From positions 9,270,034 through 9,334,033 of the forward strand of contig CM036244.1 in NCBI GenBank assembly GCA_020698575.1: DNA of 64,000 nt, read 5' to 3'. Shown in pieces: positions 34,800 through 46,769 of the stretch. Position numbers and translations under genes: made by a program. Within the stretch, counting starts at the first letter, position 1, and each line of letters begins with the position of its first letter. Below the pieces are notes generated by a model. The model did not search any database and was not told the origin of the DNA. It saw nothing but the letters and a program-made list of their open reading frames with translations. This DNA is from Bostrychus sinensis. Its lineage: Eukaryota; Chordata; Actinopteri; Gobiiformes; Eleotridae.

Positions 34800-36740
34800 T
34801 TTCAGAACACAGCACAACAAGGAGAGATGCATGACCTAATACATCTGAATAGTACACGCTGCAGGATAACCCAAGGGCCAATGCAAAAATATATTATATC
34901 TTTAAATTGGCTTACAGAGGACACCAGAATTTAATTAAAATGTGACACTAAATTTTGAAGCAGCAAAACATGTTTTCAATGAGCAAACGGCTACACTTTT
35001 AATTTTACACTTCAGATGTTGAATTTCTTGTAATTTCGAGCTTTGCGTTGTGCCCAACTAAAAAAGGACAAAAAAAAAAACTAAAAACCAGGGCATGACC
35101 AGGACTAAACCAGGACTAAGCAGTGGTCTACTTTTCAAATTCAAGAGCACACATGCACAGAGACTAAACCAGGACTAAACCAGGAGTAACAAGGTCATAA
35201 CCAAGACTAAAACAGGGCTAAAGGAGGACAAAAATTGGATTTAACCAGGTCTAAACTATAACTAAAATTGGACTAAACCTGTACTAAACCAGGACTTAAC
35301 CAGGGCATTACCAAGCCTAAACCAGGACTAAGTAGTGGTCAACACACCAGGAGTACATCATTTTCTAAAATTGGCATAAACCAGAACATAACCAGGACTA
35401 AAGCAGGACTAAAATTGGACTAAAGATGTACTAAACAAGGACTTAACCAGAACTGAACCAGGACTTGACCAGATCTAAACCACGGCTAAAGCAGCACATA
35501 ATCAGGACTAAATCACTTTCTAAAATTGGACTAAACCCGTACTAAACCAGGACTAAACCAGAGCATAACCAGGATTATACAAGGTCTAAACCAAGACTAA
35601 ACTATAACTAAAATTCAACTAAACCTGTACTGAACCAGGACTTAACCAAGTCTTCACCAATCTTGAATCTCTTATAATTTCTAGCCAAGTCTGCCTGCAT
35701 TGCACCCAACAAAAAGGGGCCTAAACAGGACTAAATCTGGACTAAACCTGTACTAAACCAGGGCATTACCAGGCCTAAACCAGGACTAAGTAGTAGTCAA
35801 CACAACAGGAGTAAATCATTTTCTAAAACTGGACTAAAACTGGACTAAACCAGAACATAACCAGGACTAAAATTGGGCTAAAGATGTACTAAACAAGGAC
35901 TTAACCAGGACTTTACCAGATCTAAACCAGGGTTAAAGCAGCACATAATCAGGACTAAATCACTTGGACTAAACCTGTACTAAACCAGGACATAACCAGG
36001 AATAAACCAGGTCTAAACCAAGACTAAACTATAACTAAAATTGGACTAAACCTGTACTGAACCAGGACTTAACCAAGTTTAAACCGATCTTGAATCTCTT
36101 GTAATTTCTAGCCAAGTCTGCCTGCATTGCACCCAAAAAAAGGGGACTAAACAGGATTAAATCTGGACTAAACCTGTACTAAACCAGGACTTAACCAGGG
36201 CATTACCAAGCCTAAACCAGGACTAAGTAGTGGTCAACACACCAGGAGTAAATCATTTTCTAAAACTGGACGAAAACTGTATTAAACCAGAACATAACCA
36301 GGACTAAAATTGGACTATAGATGGACCAAACCAGGACTTAACCAGAACTAAACCAGGACTTGACCAGATCTAAACCAGGGCTAAAGCAGCACATAATCAG
36401 GACTAAATCACTTGGACTAAACCTGTACTAAACCAGCACTAAACCAGAGCATAACCAGGACTATAGAAGGTTTAAACCAGGTCTAAACCAGGACTAAGCT
36501 GTGGTCTACGCTTCAAATTCCAAAGCATGCCACACCAAGAAGAAAAGCATGCCCTAACTCATCTGAATGGTGCATACGCCAAACCAAAGCAAAATATATT
36601 ATGACTTTAAAAAGGCTTACAGGGGACGCCGAAATTCAATTAAAACATGTCTTAAATGTGCAAAAACCTACACTTTTACACTTCAGACGCTCAATTTCTT
36701 GTAATTTCTAGCCACGTTAGCCCTGCATTGTGCCCCACTT
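34800..36740 (+). repeat. CCAGGACTAAA-type minisatellite, array 3, with higher-order duplication
   Basis: The core array is 35070-36490. The block ggactaagtagtggtcaaca recurs near 35328, 35783 (one base changed) and 36219, and cttgaatctcttgtaatttc recurs near 35661 and 36091. This shows 430-450-bp tandem duplication. The non-repetitive left flank (34800-35060) is itself homologous to the right flank (36510-36740), including aatttcttgtaatttc. Confidence 0.85.
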
Positions 36741-37437
36741 TCCTTATTAAACTTACTACATATTGAATCATGCTGGTTAGAGTTGGTTCCTAATGCACTT
36801 TCTGGTCACGTTTGGGCTTCTTCTGCATTGGGGGACTAAGAGGATATCGGTCGAATGCCTCGCTTGAACTGCTGGCAGCATGCTAACAACCACTAAACCA
36901 TGACGGGACGAGCCCATGGTGTGACAGGCAGACTGGACAGAGGGGACGGGAGGTGAGGGGTGCTGGTTGGAGATGGGGCAAACCTAAAGGGGGGTGGATA
37001 CAGGCCCAGAGGAAGCAGCTGCGGGGTAGAGCAATGGAGGTACCTTTTGGGCTGAAGAAAGGAAAGGAGGATTTTTACAGTTGTGAGTTAAATGTCAAAG
37101 CATTTACAAGAGTGCCAAAAATAACACTGTTGGAAGGCAGTGATGTTTTTAGGTGACAGACGTTTAATTCAGCCGCAAGGGGGTCACGAGCCAGGACCTT
37201 TTGTGCCTGACCTAAGCCTGGATCCCTGAGTGTTGGATCAGGAAATTATGGATGCCCTTTCCAAAATTAAAGTATGAAACACTGCACAAAAGGAGGCAGA
37301 AGATGATGACTGAAAAAGACTGCAAAGGATATTAATGAAATAATAATTAAAAAAAATAAAAAAATAATAATAATAATGGATTGGATTTAAATGGTGCTTT
37401 TCTAGATGCTGAAAGCAGTTTACGTTAGTCCATTAAT
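36741..37437. other. intron sequence, nothing recognised
   Basis: Includes a GC-richer purine block (36940-37050) that is open on the plus strand for 67 codons but has no recognisable protein features. Confidence 0.35.
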
Positions 37438-37762
37438 GGGGCAGCAGTAGCTCAGTAGGTAGAGCCGTTTGTCCACTAACCACAGTGGATTAATCCCTGC
37501 TACCAGTGCGTCCAGCGTCTGTGGCAGTAGAGAATGAATGTGTTACAGCTGTGGTGTGTTTGGTGGTGGTTAGAGAGGCCATAGGCGGAGAATGGCAGCC
37601 ACTACTCAGTCAGTCTGCCCTAGGGCGGCTGTGGCTACAGAAGTAGCTCACCACTACAAAGTGTCACTGACGGAATAATGATGCAGCTAATTGTAAGAGC
37701 GACTTTGAATGTCTAGAAAATTGCTTTACAGGACTGATGCATCATTATTATTATCATTATGA
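37438..37762 (+). mobile_element. tRNA-derived SINE, near full length
   Basis: Head ggggcagcagtagctcagta, body ctgtggctacagaagtagct and an (ATT)n tail; same family as 29521. It abuts the start of the D2 element. Confidence 0.85.
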
Positions 37763-37813
37763 GAGGTGTAACAGTATTATTATTATTCCTACAATACAAC
37801 TATATTGATACAC

Positions 37814-38250
37814 ATCAATCAATCAATCTTTATTTATAAAGCACTTTTCATACAAAATGCAGCACACAGTGCTTTACATGGTTAAAAACAATGCCCCACC
37901 CCCCTCCCACACACAACCCCTCCCTCCCCACATCCCCCCATAAAGCAAAGTATGCAAAAACACATGCACATGCACACACACACACACACATACGCACACA
38001 CATACACACACACATATTAAAAGACTAACTTGGGCTGAGCACAGATGAGCCAGGTGAGGAAACACTATCCCAGGGAGCCGTCTCCACCGGGAGCTGCTCA
38101 CTGACCACAACCGCCAGGACCGACCCAGGGCACACAGCAAAGTGGGGGGCAGAGAAGCCACCCAACCAGGCCAAAGTAACCCACAGGACAGAGCCACAGC
38201 CGCCACGGCCGATCACAGCCCCCAGTGGAGAGGGCCCCCTCTGAGATGAC
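37814..38250. mobile_element. insertion in D2, LINE-tail-like left edge
   Basis: Begins atcaatcaatctttatttat followed by aaagcac, the reverse complement of a common LINE/SINE 3' tail. It continues through a CA repeat and a GC-rich block open on the minus strand. Probably a 5'-truncated retroposon inserted in minus orientation. The GC-rich body is unrecognised. Confidence 0.5.
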
Positions 38251-38279
38251 CTTGTATAGAATCATATAATATTTTAGGT

Positions 38280-38820
38280 CAGTAGTTCCCAAAGTGGGGT
38301 CCGGGGCCCCCTGGGGGTCCGCAAAGGTACTACAGGGGGGCCCCCAGAGGCTGTCTATGTTTCAATCTTAATTAGAATTTATTTATTCATTAATTCATTT
38401 TCTTCATTCCCGTTAGAGGGTGCAGGTGACTGGAGCCTATCCCAGTAACTTTGGGCCATAGGCGGGGTAGAGCCTGGACAGGGGCCAGCTTGTTGCAGTA
38501 AATTTATTTATTTATTATTATTATTATTTCAGACACATGGTTTGGGTTCATAAAAACAAATAAAACATACAAAAATATAAAAAGTCAATGAAAATATGAA
38601 GTACCAAAAAACATTAAGTACATAAAAAACATTTAATTTGAAATTAATTACAGTTGTATACTTGTTTTAAAATATTACTTTAAAACAACTTTTAGTCAAT
38701 AATCAGTTTTTTGTAATGTTTTTATAAAAAACATATGGAGAAAAACATGCCGCAAAACATCTGCGAGGGATTTTTGTAAATTTAAGGGGGCCACGACAGT
38801 CTTGACTTTGGGAATGGCTG
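38280..38820 (+). mobile_element. hAT-like element nested in D2
   Basis: Ends cagtagttcccaaag and the reverse complement CAGCCATTCCCAAAG of the right end. Flanks TTTTAGGT (38272-38279) and TTCTATGT (38821-38828) agree at 6 of 8. A further repeat scrap with tggagcctatcccagtaact (about 38391-38500) sits inside it. Confidence 0.8.
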
Positions 38821-39185
38821 TTCTATGTACTGTATATCAATATACATAGAAAAAAATATATCAGAAATATCAATATTACAAATGTGAATGTTAAAATAAA
38901 ACCCAGATATGTCTTTTTGAATGTAACTTTCGTTAGATAAGTTTTCAGTTAATTAAAATGTGACATTCAGTTTTGCGTCGCTCTCTGTCTGCTGGACATA
39001 ATCGACCCTGGCCGCGATGTTAGATTTGAGAGTAAACCTTTCTGACAAAAATTTGCTGCATTGATTGTATCGATATGAAGGAGCTGAATCGTATCGTTCT
39101 AAATCAGAACAAAACAAATCTTTACCGCACCATACTACACCAATGGCCTCTACAACCACCACCAAACACACAACAACCACCATAC

Positions 39186-40290
39186 TAAGGCCCAACCCCA
39201 TTTCTCATTTTTACCCCTTCCCCTACCCCTCGCCCTTCACTTCCCCTTAGACCTTAAAACAGAGGGGTAAGAGGTAGGGCTGACAATACACCCCTGCACC
39301 GCTATATTAGGCTATACATCATTGAACAAACCATTTGCTCAGTTTATACTTTAAATACTTTTCTTTTTAAAACAAGCCTGAAGGGGGCGCATATGAACAA
39401 CAGGAGAACTGTAGATGAGTGAGCTTCAGCTCAAACACAAATGTAACACCAGAGAAAGCGACAAACTGCTGAAAACTAGAACTGTCATGGGATTAATCTT
39501 CACCTTACACCGTGTGGGGCAGGAGGAGCTCACTGCGCTCAGGTAAAGATCACCTGTCTCTGTAAATACAGCCACATGTGCGTCACATGACTCGTGTGCT
39601 GCTGCTTCTCTCTGCATCAAATTAATGGCATTAAAACAAGGTTATGGGACTTATATATAGCTTTTTGTGCTTGTTTTTTTGACTGAAACATCAATTATAT
39701 TATTGAAAAACACCGCGGGTCCCGCTGATAATACACTAAATCCTAGTCTAAAGACTGTATTTCATAGCGATGTTTTCCACAAATTTTAACGGTGATTATC
39801 TCAGTCATTACTGGGGCTATCCACATAAAACAAACACTGGCATAAACTATAGGGTCCTCTCTGTCAGCGCAAATTGGTGGGACTATTTAGTTACAACATA
39901 AATACAAAAGAAATAGCAACAAAATAACAGATACATGGCGTAAGGCATTGCCATTAGACGAGCTAATTTCATGTAGCCTACATTATTTTAAATGAGCACA
40001 AGGAAAACGAAACACAAAATAACTCTGTCGTAACTTTTAAAACGATCATAAATGCAGAATATACGTCTTTGTTGCTGCCATGTTACCCATAAACACGACG
40101 TATCAAGGTAAACTCCTCCTACCCCTTGGTTTTAAGTGTGCATCTGGAAAAGCTCCGTTTGGAGGGGAGTACAGCCCTCGCCCTTACTGCAAAAGAGAAT
40201 TGGGACAGCCCTTCGTCTCTCGTGAACGCACAAAATGAAAGGCTAGGGCTAAGGCAAAGGGCTAAAGGGTAGAAATGGGATCCAGCCTAA
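39186..40290. mobile_element. 1.1-kb element with about 50-bp imperfect inverted termini
   Basis: The left end taaggcccaaccccatttct followed by acccttcccctaccc is mirrored by the right end (aaagggctaaagggtagaaa, tgggatccagccta). The interior is AT-rich with no transposase frame. Target duplication is unclear. Confidence 0.65.
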
Positions 40291-41160
40291 CACATAACAA
40301 GTGTCTTGGTCAAGGGCACGACAGCACTGTGAACTGTGGTAAGCAGGATTCAAACCACCAACCAATTTCATTATAAAGTACATTTTGAATAAGCATATTA
40401 CTCAAAATAAACTCAAAACCCAGGGGCAACGTAATATACAGCAACCTTATCCTTATGGAACTATCCTTATCCTTATTTACTGTATAATGTGTAAACTGTA
40501 TGTAACAAATGCAGTGAACAATGAAACAGTTGCCTCACTAATTACTTTTTCAGTTGAGGCTTTTTCAGTCTTTTTGCTCAAACCCACACTTTTGTCAGCT
40601 AACACAATGGCACGGATAATTTTAACTCACTGCAGATGAACAAGAGGCTTCTACAAAACGGCAAATCACAGCAAACAGCAACATAAAACAAGAGCGAACC
40701 TCTTTGGATGGGACGCTCTGTGGAAGATGAAGCACTGGGGTGAAATGGAGAGCGCAGAATGAAGAGGAGGAGTGTAAAAGAGATGGATACGAGGTTATGG
40801 GGCCCGACAAATCATTGTAAGAGACAGAGCCATCCTTCACATAAACAGCAGCGAGGTCTACAGCGGTGCTATAGTGTGGTAGTGTGTGAATATGAGTGTT
40901 TACTCTGAATCTGCTGAGTCAGCGACAAGAGTCTGAGCGATACAGAGAGGAGATGCAGGAATTAATCTCCACAAATACACACTGCTGCAGGATTTATATC
41001 AGTGTTGGGAGAATGAAAAAAAAGTGCATTCTCTGTATTAAAGGTGCACGAACATTTTTACCAGTGTCCCACCCAAGTCAGCTCTGTGCCATATCGAGTA
41101 AGCGAGACTCACTTAAATGACTTATAACAGAAAAGAGAGTTAATTTCAAAGCACAAACAC
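40291..41160. other. intron sequence, nothing firm
   Basis: A possible SINE scrap at 40301-40370 (cttggtcaagggcacgacag). Otherwise unassigned. Confidence 0.35.
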
Positions 41161-41404
41161 TAGGGCTGCAGCTAAACATTATTTGCATAATTGATTGTTA
41201 GTCATAATATGAATTTTATTTGAATAAAACTATAATGCCTGTAGCACCTGTTTTTGCAATAAACTACAGCAGCATGCGCTCGTACTGGTTTGAAAACAAT
41301 ACTGCAGTCTAAATTAAAACAATTTCTGATTGGACGATTGGCCATGTAGTTTTAGAACCAAAAGGAAAAATGTAAACAAAAACAACTTGGCCACTATGTA
41401 AAAC

Positions 41405-41844
41405 CAGGGTTCCTGCAGATATCAGCAAGTCTAATTTAATGCTTTTTAATGACATTTTTAACAGTTTTAATGCCACAAACATACAACTGCAGCAGCCTAA
41501 ATTGTCCAAATCTATTTGAAAGTATTGCAAAATCCAGTTCATAAAGCACCAATAATTTTGAAAGTCAAGTGTTTGGGTAATTAAATTAAATTAAATTAAA
41601 TTGAAGAAAGCAATCGTCTTCCACCCGTCTATCATGCTAGTGTAGGCTACGGAAACGGCAAATTATTATTTATATTTACATATTTATATTCACAAACAAA
41701 ACTAATAATGCCAGCTTTTAACTTCAAAACTATTTTAAAATTAAATGCCTGTTGGAATCAAATTTAATGCTTTTTAATGTAATTTAAGGCCTTAATTTTA
41801 GCAAAGTTTAGCAAAATACTTTTTAATGCCCTACGGGAACCCTG
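41405..41844. mobile_element. hAT-like MITE with CAGGGTTCC ends (440 bp)
   Basis: Starts cagggttcctgcag and ends ctacgggaaccctg; inverted match over CAGGGTTCC. The interior repeats tttaatgctttttaatg near both ends, giving longer sub-terminal inverted similarity. A clear target duplication was not seen. A 5-bp (AAATT)n run lies at 41582-41601. Confidence 0.8.
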
Positions 41845-43037
41845 AAAACATTTTTAATTGTTAATAATGCCACTGTGCCATTGTTATCAGCAAAACTAGT
41901 ATCTGATTTAAAGATGTTTAACTCATATCTTGGGACACATGAGGTTAATTTTTATGAAATAAAAAAAATACACTGCTCCTAGCACCTTAAAAACATGCAC
42001 TGGGGCCCCTCATTGCCAAGTTACGCCACTGACGCATACCATCACTTTGTTAAACACTTGGGACCGTGAGCCCACTCCGGTCAGCGTCAGTGTCATCACC
42101 ACATCACACCGCTGTTATCGCCATGACAACAGGCTCGCCGTCCTCTGAGCCTCGGGTCACGACTCAAACCGACAACAACAACAACACCACTCCTACACGT
42201 TTAACAGGCCACAGCTCGGGCCCCGCAGCAGGTCACCGGGAGTCGGCCTAACGGCTCCATAATAATCTCCTCCTTTACCGTCGTAATGTGACACAGGAGC
42301 AGCGTTTCGGGGGCCGCGTGTTTACGTGATCACATTAAGAGGCTGTTTGCAGAGCTCGGGACATAATGTACTGTCCTTATGAGTGGATTAAGATAATGAA
42401 GCCACTCGACTCCGCTGCCGCTGCTCTGTGTGCTCCTCTGCTGTCTGTTCAGTGTCTGTCGTGGCTCAGAAATCTTCTCCATGGCAGATTTTTTTTCCGT
42501 GTTGATGAAAATAGACTGGGTGTTATGGGATCGCTGTGTTTGTTTTGACTGGTCTGCGGTTAACCGTGGCCTCTTTTGTTTAGGGAGAAGCTAATGTATT
42601 TTTTAGTGTTGACACAGACACCACTCACTCCAGGTGTGGTGTGCCTCCACAGGTAATGAAGGCTGGTCGGTGGCTATTGTGAGATAAAGGGGTTTTATAG
42701 TTGTTTTACAATAGGGTGACCACTCCAAAAAGTACAAAAAGTGGGACAAGTTGTGCGATTTGGTGGGACAAACTCGAGAAATAAATGTTTCAATATACAA
42801 ATCTAAATTACCAACTTACTGAGATACAAGTTACTTCAGTTTAGGGCCTATAAAACATATGATGCGCCGTTTTCAAGCTATGTCTTTACTGAGACTTTAT
42901 TCATTGGGAATAAAGCATAAAGCAAAGCAATGCAAAACAAAACAATCCAGCAGCAAACTGGAGAGTCCTTTCCTGAAACACAGACGCAGCAACACAACAG
43001 CCATATATTTCAGCCCATCAAAATGGGATACCCACAA
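41845..43037. other. intron sequence with one hAT-like end
   Basis: A terminus-like block, ggggcccctcattgccaagt followed by tacgccactg (42002-42031), resembles a common fish hAT end. 42060-42330 is GC-richer and single-copy-looking. Confidence 0.4.
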
Positions 43038-43176
43038 TAGGGCTGCACGATATGGAGAAAACATGCGATATTCGATAACTATGTTGACAATTGTGATAAT
43101 GATATTACTGCGATATTTGAAAATAGAGCCTACTTTTCGAACATAGTAAGTTAAATGTATATATTGTGCAGCTCTA
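43038..43176 (+). mobile_element. family E internally deleted copy E2 with perfect target duplication
   Basis: The 139-bp element has the same left 120 bp and right terminus as E1 but lacks about 300 bp of the middle. It is flanked by identical ACCCACAA at 43030-43037 and 43177-43184. Confidence 0.93.
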
Positions 43177-43519
43177 ACCCACAACTATTTATTCTACATT
43201 TTACACAAGGAATAGTGACCTTACCTTCTAGTTCTTAACTTGAATCTCTGTTTATAAGATCCACTGAGCACCAAAGAGGGACATTATCTTAATAAGTGGG
43301 ATGGAGGGACAGAGGCCTAAACGGCTGTGCAGTACAACCAGAGTGAGACAGGTGAAGAAAATGCATCACTTTAACATCTTTGTATACCCAAAAAGCAGAA
43401 GAAAACTTTGTACAGAAGCAAGAAGGAGAAAACTTAAGAGTCAAGCCAAGCGAGGGGTCACAAAGGGGTCAACCGGACTCAGAGTTTTAACATTGGTGCT
43501 TGGGCTGGAATGATAGCAT

Positions 43520-44057
43520 GATGACATCCACGTATCGATTTTTTTATTCCTATGATACTACTACGCATTACCTTGTATCGAATCATATCGTTTTCTAGGT
43601 AATGTATATCAATTTACATGGGAAAAATAAAAAAATAAAATATAAGTTTGCATAAAATAAAACCAGATGTGTTTTTCGATGTAATTTTTATGTTTATAAT
43701 GAAATTACATGTTGTAGTCAGCTTTTAATAATAATAATAATAATAATAATAAATTTTATTTATAATGCACTTTACATTTGACTCCAAATCTCAAAGTGCT
43801 ACAGAGTAAAAACAGCAACAACAACAGCAATACATTACAATTTAAAAATTTTAAAGAAAATAGACATTAAAACAGACTAACTGTAGGCTTTTGTTTACTC
43901 TCTGTCTGCTGGACATCATCAACCACAGCCACAGTGCTGGATTTGAGAGTGAAAGTTGCTGTATCAGTTTTTATATGAAGGTGTTTAATCGTATAAAAGC
44001 ATAACATTCTGAACGGGGTCAAAACTATTCTAATCAATACGTTTTGTTCCACCCCTA
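43520..44057 (+). mobile_element. family D hAT-like MITE, copy D3, with insertion
   Basis: Contains tgtatcgaatcatatcgttt, aaataaaaccagatgtgttt and tgtctgctggacatcatcaa, and ends tccacccctaatg. About 130 bp of extra sequence from 43727 starts with an (AAT)n run followed by attttatttataatgcactt, a retroposon-tail-like insert. Confidence 0.75.
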
Positions 44058-45936
44058 ATGCTTTAGTTGAAAATGTAGACTGAGCTCTATGGAGAAAAAT
44101 GAGATCAAAACAGAGAAGAGAAGCTTTATGGATTATTTGGAAATTTAAAGAGACACAAAAGTGATAAAAGTTAAAATAAGCTGCATTTTTAGCCCTTTAC
44201 TCTTTATTTCAACATCACATGAAGCATAGTCTTTACTTAGAGCTTCTGACGTCACTTCAGTGGAAAATCTGTTCACTGAAGTGCACAGCTTATCACAACA
44301 AACTAATCAAATTTTACACTTTAAATTTGATATATGGGAATGCAATTTAAGCAGGACTCCACGTGTTATTGGCCTATTTAATAAAAGCATTAAGGATTAC
44401 AACATAACATGGCCAAGTCCGGTAAGAAGTTTAAGCGTGACCTATTTAGCATCAGAGCTGCCCAGATGCCCAAATCCATGTCTGAAAAGCTGAAAGCCAG
44501 AGACCAGTCGACCAACACATTTCACTGGTCACACTTCTCCATACGTCTCTCAAAACCGCTGCATAAACTGTATCAGGGCCAGCCGGCTGTGTGACTCTCT
44601 GTGTGTTTAAGCGAACGCTGCATTGCTATTCGCACGATCTGCAAGTGTCAAGTGTGGTGGAGTGTGCACAAATGAAGACAGGCTATTCCCAAAGTGTCCT
44701 CCCACCATGCGCTGGGCCACAAATTTACACAGGACAGCTATGGATTGTGTTTCCAATAGGCGTTTTAGAAAGAAAGGGTTGGCAGACATGACAAGAGAAG
44801 AGGTGTGTATTCAGGTTTTTTTTAAACAAGAAGGTTTTAAACATACTTCTTGTTGCATGTTTACATCTCACCTTGTTCTTAATGTTGCAGTCCTAGCGTG
44901 GAGATAGTAGCAGTGATGTGACAATTGAAATGGCTGCAACATAAATGGGACCATGGCCAAAATTTGAACAATTACTGAGGTCCAAAAACTCAGAGTTAAC
45001 TATAATTGAATATACCAAATATATCTCATGATTTCCTAACAGAATATCAAAAATAATTCTAAAAGTAGGTAAAGGGAAGGGGTGGAAGAAGAACTCAAAA
45101 CCTATACTTAAATAAAGAGCTGTTAAAAAACTTCAGAGAGTTAAAAGAAGAAGAAAAAAAAAACTACTACTATCACTTCATATTAAAGTATTATATTTGT
45201 CTGCACAATTTAAGCTGAAGACACACCAGAGGATTTTAAGCCCAATTTAGGGTCCAATGTGACTCTCTTGGCCCAAATATAGGCTTCTCAAAAACAAGTA
45301 TTTGTTGTTGTCTGTGTGTTTGTGGATTATACTGCTCCTGGTCAACACTGATCTCCATAGTTCCATCAGCAGCAGAAATTAGAGACATTTTAATACGATA
45401 TTTACAATTTCTGCTCCTGACGAAACAACGGCCAATCAGAGCGACCCGAGAAGTCACTTCCGGCTCGCATTGCAAGCGTATGAACTGCCTCTATAAGTGT
45501 TTTATCCACATTGCCTTTCCCCTTTTTGATTTTCTCATTTTGATATTTATTAATCCTCTGAAGTCACATTTGATCTGCTCTGTGAAAGCAAGAGGTGTGT
45601 GACATCATGGTCGGCCCAAATCATCTCCTGTGTGCACACGTTTTAGAAAATGTACTCAGAATGTAAATTTCCTTCAAAAAATCCTATTACTTGATTAAAA
45701 GCATGGAGTTACTTTCCACTTTTGGTAATGGGTGCACAGTAAGGCCCTGTGGCTTGTGGCAACTGTTATTTGAAGGAAAAAAACACCTAAAACTTAAGGC
45801 TACAACTAGGATCTTGGCTAGTTTTGGAACTGTAAATATAGTCCTTCTTTAACCTTTCACAAACACCTCAAGGACCTCAGTGTGGGGTAACGTCACAGAC
45901 AATACAGAGAATGAAGCGCCATACCCTATGTCTTAC
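44058..45936. other. intron sequence, nothing recognised
   Basis: No exon and no assigned repeat in about 1.9 kb upstream of the 22.8-kb intron's 5' splice site. Confidence 0.4.
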
Positions 45937-46054
45937 CTCCAGCCAGGTCCTCCTCCAGCAGCTGGATCTGAAGGTTGAAGATCTTCTCCTGGAGGTCACA
46001 GAGCGTGTGCTTCATCCTCTCTCTCCGGGTCACCATGTAGCACAGGTTACGCAC
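45937..46054 (-). CDS. jade2: jade2 internal coding exon (post-PHD conserved helix), visible exon 1 of 4
   Basis: This exon encodes 39 residues plus one base, beginning VRNLCYMVTRRERMKH and continuing into LQEKIFNLQIQLLEEDL. That is the conserved segment following the PHD fingers in JADE family proteins (RNLCYM.(T/S)RRE). JADE proteins scaffold the HBO1/KAT7 histone acetyltransferase with ING4/5 and MEAF6 in the nucleus. Visible in the sequence: a minus-strand acceptor (ttgcag before GTG at 46054), a donor GGAG/gtaaga after 45937, and phase 0 in, phase 1 out. The PHD zinc fingers normally precede this segment and are not found between 46055 and 64000, so the gene continues off the right edge. 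A JADE1 assignment is possible for this exon alone, but the downstream exons favour JADE2. The next exon is 22.8 kb away. Confidence 0.9.
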
Positions 46055-46769
46055 CTGCAACACAAGATGGGGCAGTCAGAGTTTTTAATCATCAACTCTA
46101 TATCCTCTGCATCCTCTTTTCTCACACCAACTAACCACATGTCCTCTTTCACTACATCCATAAATCTCCTCTAGAAAACTTCACAAATAACGCCCTGACA
46201 TCCTGGTTGACGACAGCTTAATATCAGATCCAGATGTGAGTGAGCATTGGGTAAAAAAAAGACAATGAGATGTGAGAATAAAAGTCCACTCCCCGCTGGC
46301 TCTAACCTCTTCTCCTCCAGCTGAGCTCCCGCCTGCTACTCCAAATTACTATCATCTGCTGCTATAGGCTCACAGCATATGGATGTTCAAAGCAGTAAAT
46401 GTGTGCTGTAAATGTGTGCGCATCTCTGTTTGGTTTTGGCAACACATCAGTGGAAATCCGAGCGCTTTGAGTGTAAAAGAGGACATTTTATGCTGGTGGA
46501 TCATTAAACGGTCACTGCAAAACATCACATTTTATCTTTAATAATGTAAAATGTTGTTTTTTGATAGATGTGTGTATAAAAACATGCTGTCAATAGAGCT
46601 TTTAACATCTATTACTGGAGCTTGTATGCAAAATGAGGTCAGGTTTTACAGCAGAACGTGGTCAAATAAACACGGATGTGCAGCCAAGAGGTTTGTCGGG
46701 AGAATAAAAATGTTTAGATGCAGAGCTTAGTTACACCATGTTAAAGCTGGAGTATTGTCTTCATTTTTT
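46055..46769. other. jade2 intron next to visible exon 1
   Basis: No preceding JADE exon (PHD region) found here. Unassigned sequence. Confidence 0.4.

Larger units (their letters stand above)
37763..39120 (+). mobile_element. family D hAT-like MITE, copy D2, carrying two insertions
   Basis: D-family pieces are 37763-37813 (gagaggtgtaacag start), about 38251-38279 and 38821-39120 (with tgtctgctggacataatcga). Read in order, they reconstitute the D1 arrangement. The right terminus is missing. Inserts are about 37814-38250 and 38280-38820. Confidence 0.75.

Noticed and set aside
36953..37156. 67-codon plus-strand frame
   Set aside because: Composition-driven purine-rich sequence without family features or splice context.
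37874..38292. Minus-strand frames of 63-110 codons
   Set aside because: They lie inside an insertion in a MITE, include a CA-repeat translation, and have no recognisable domain.
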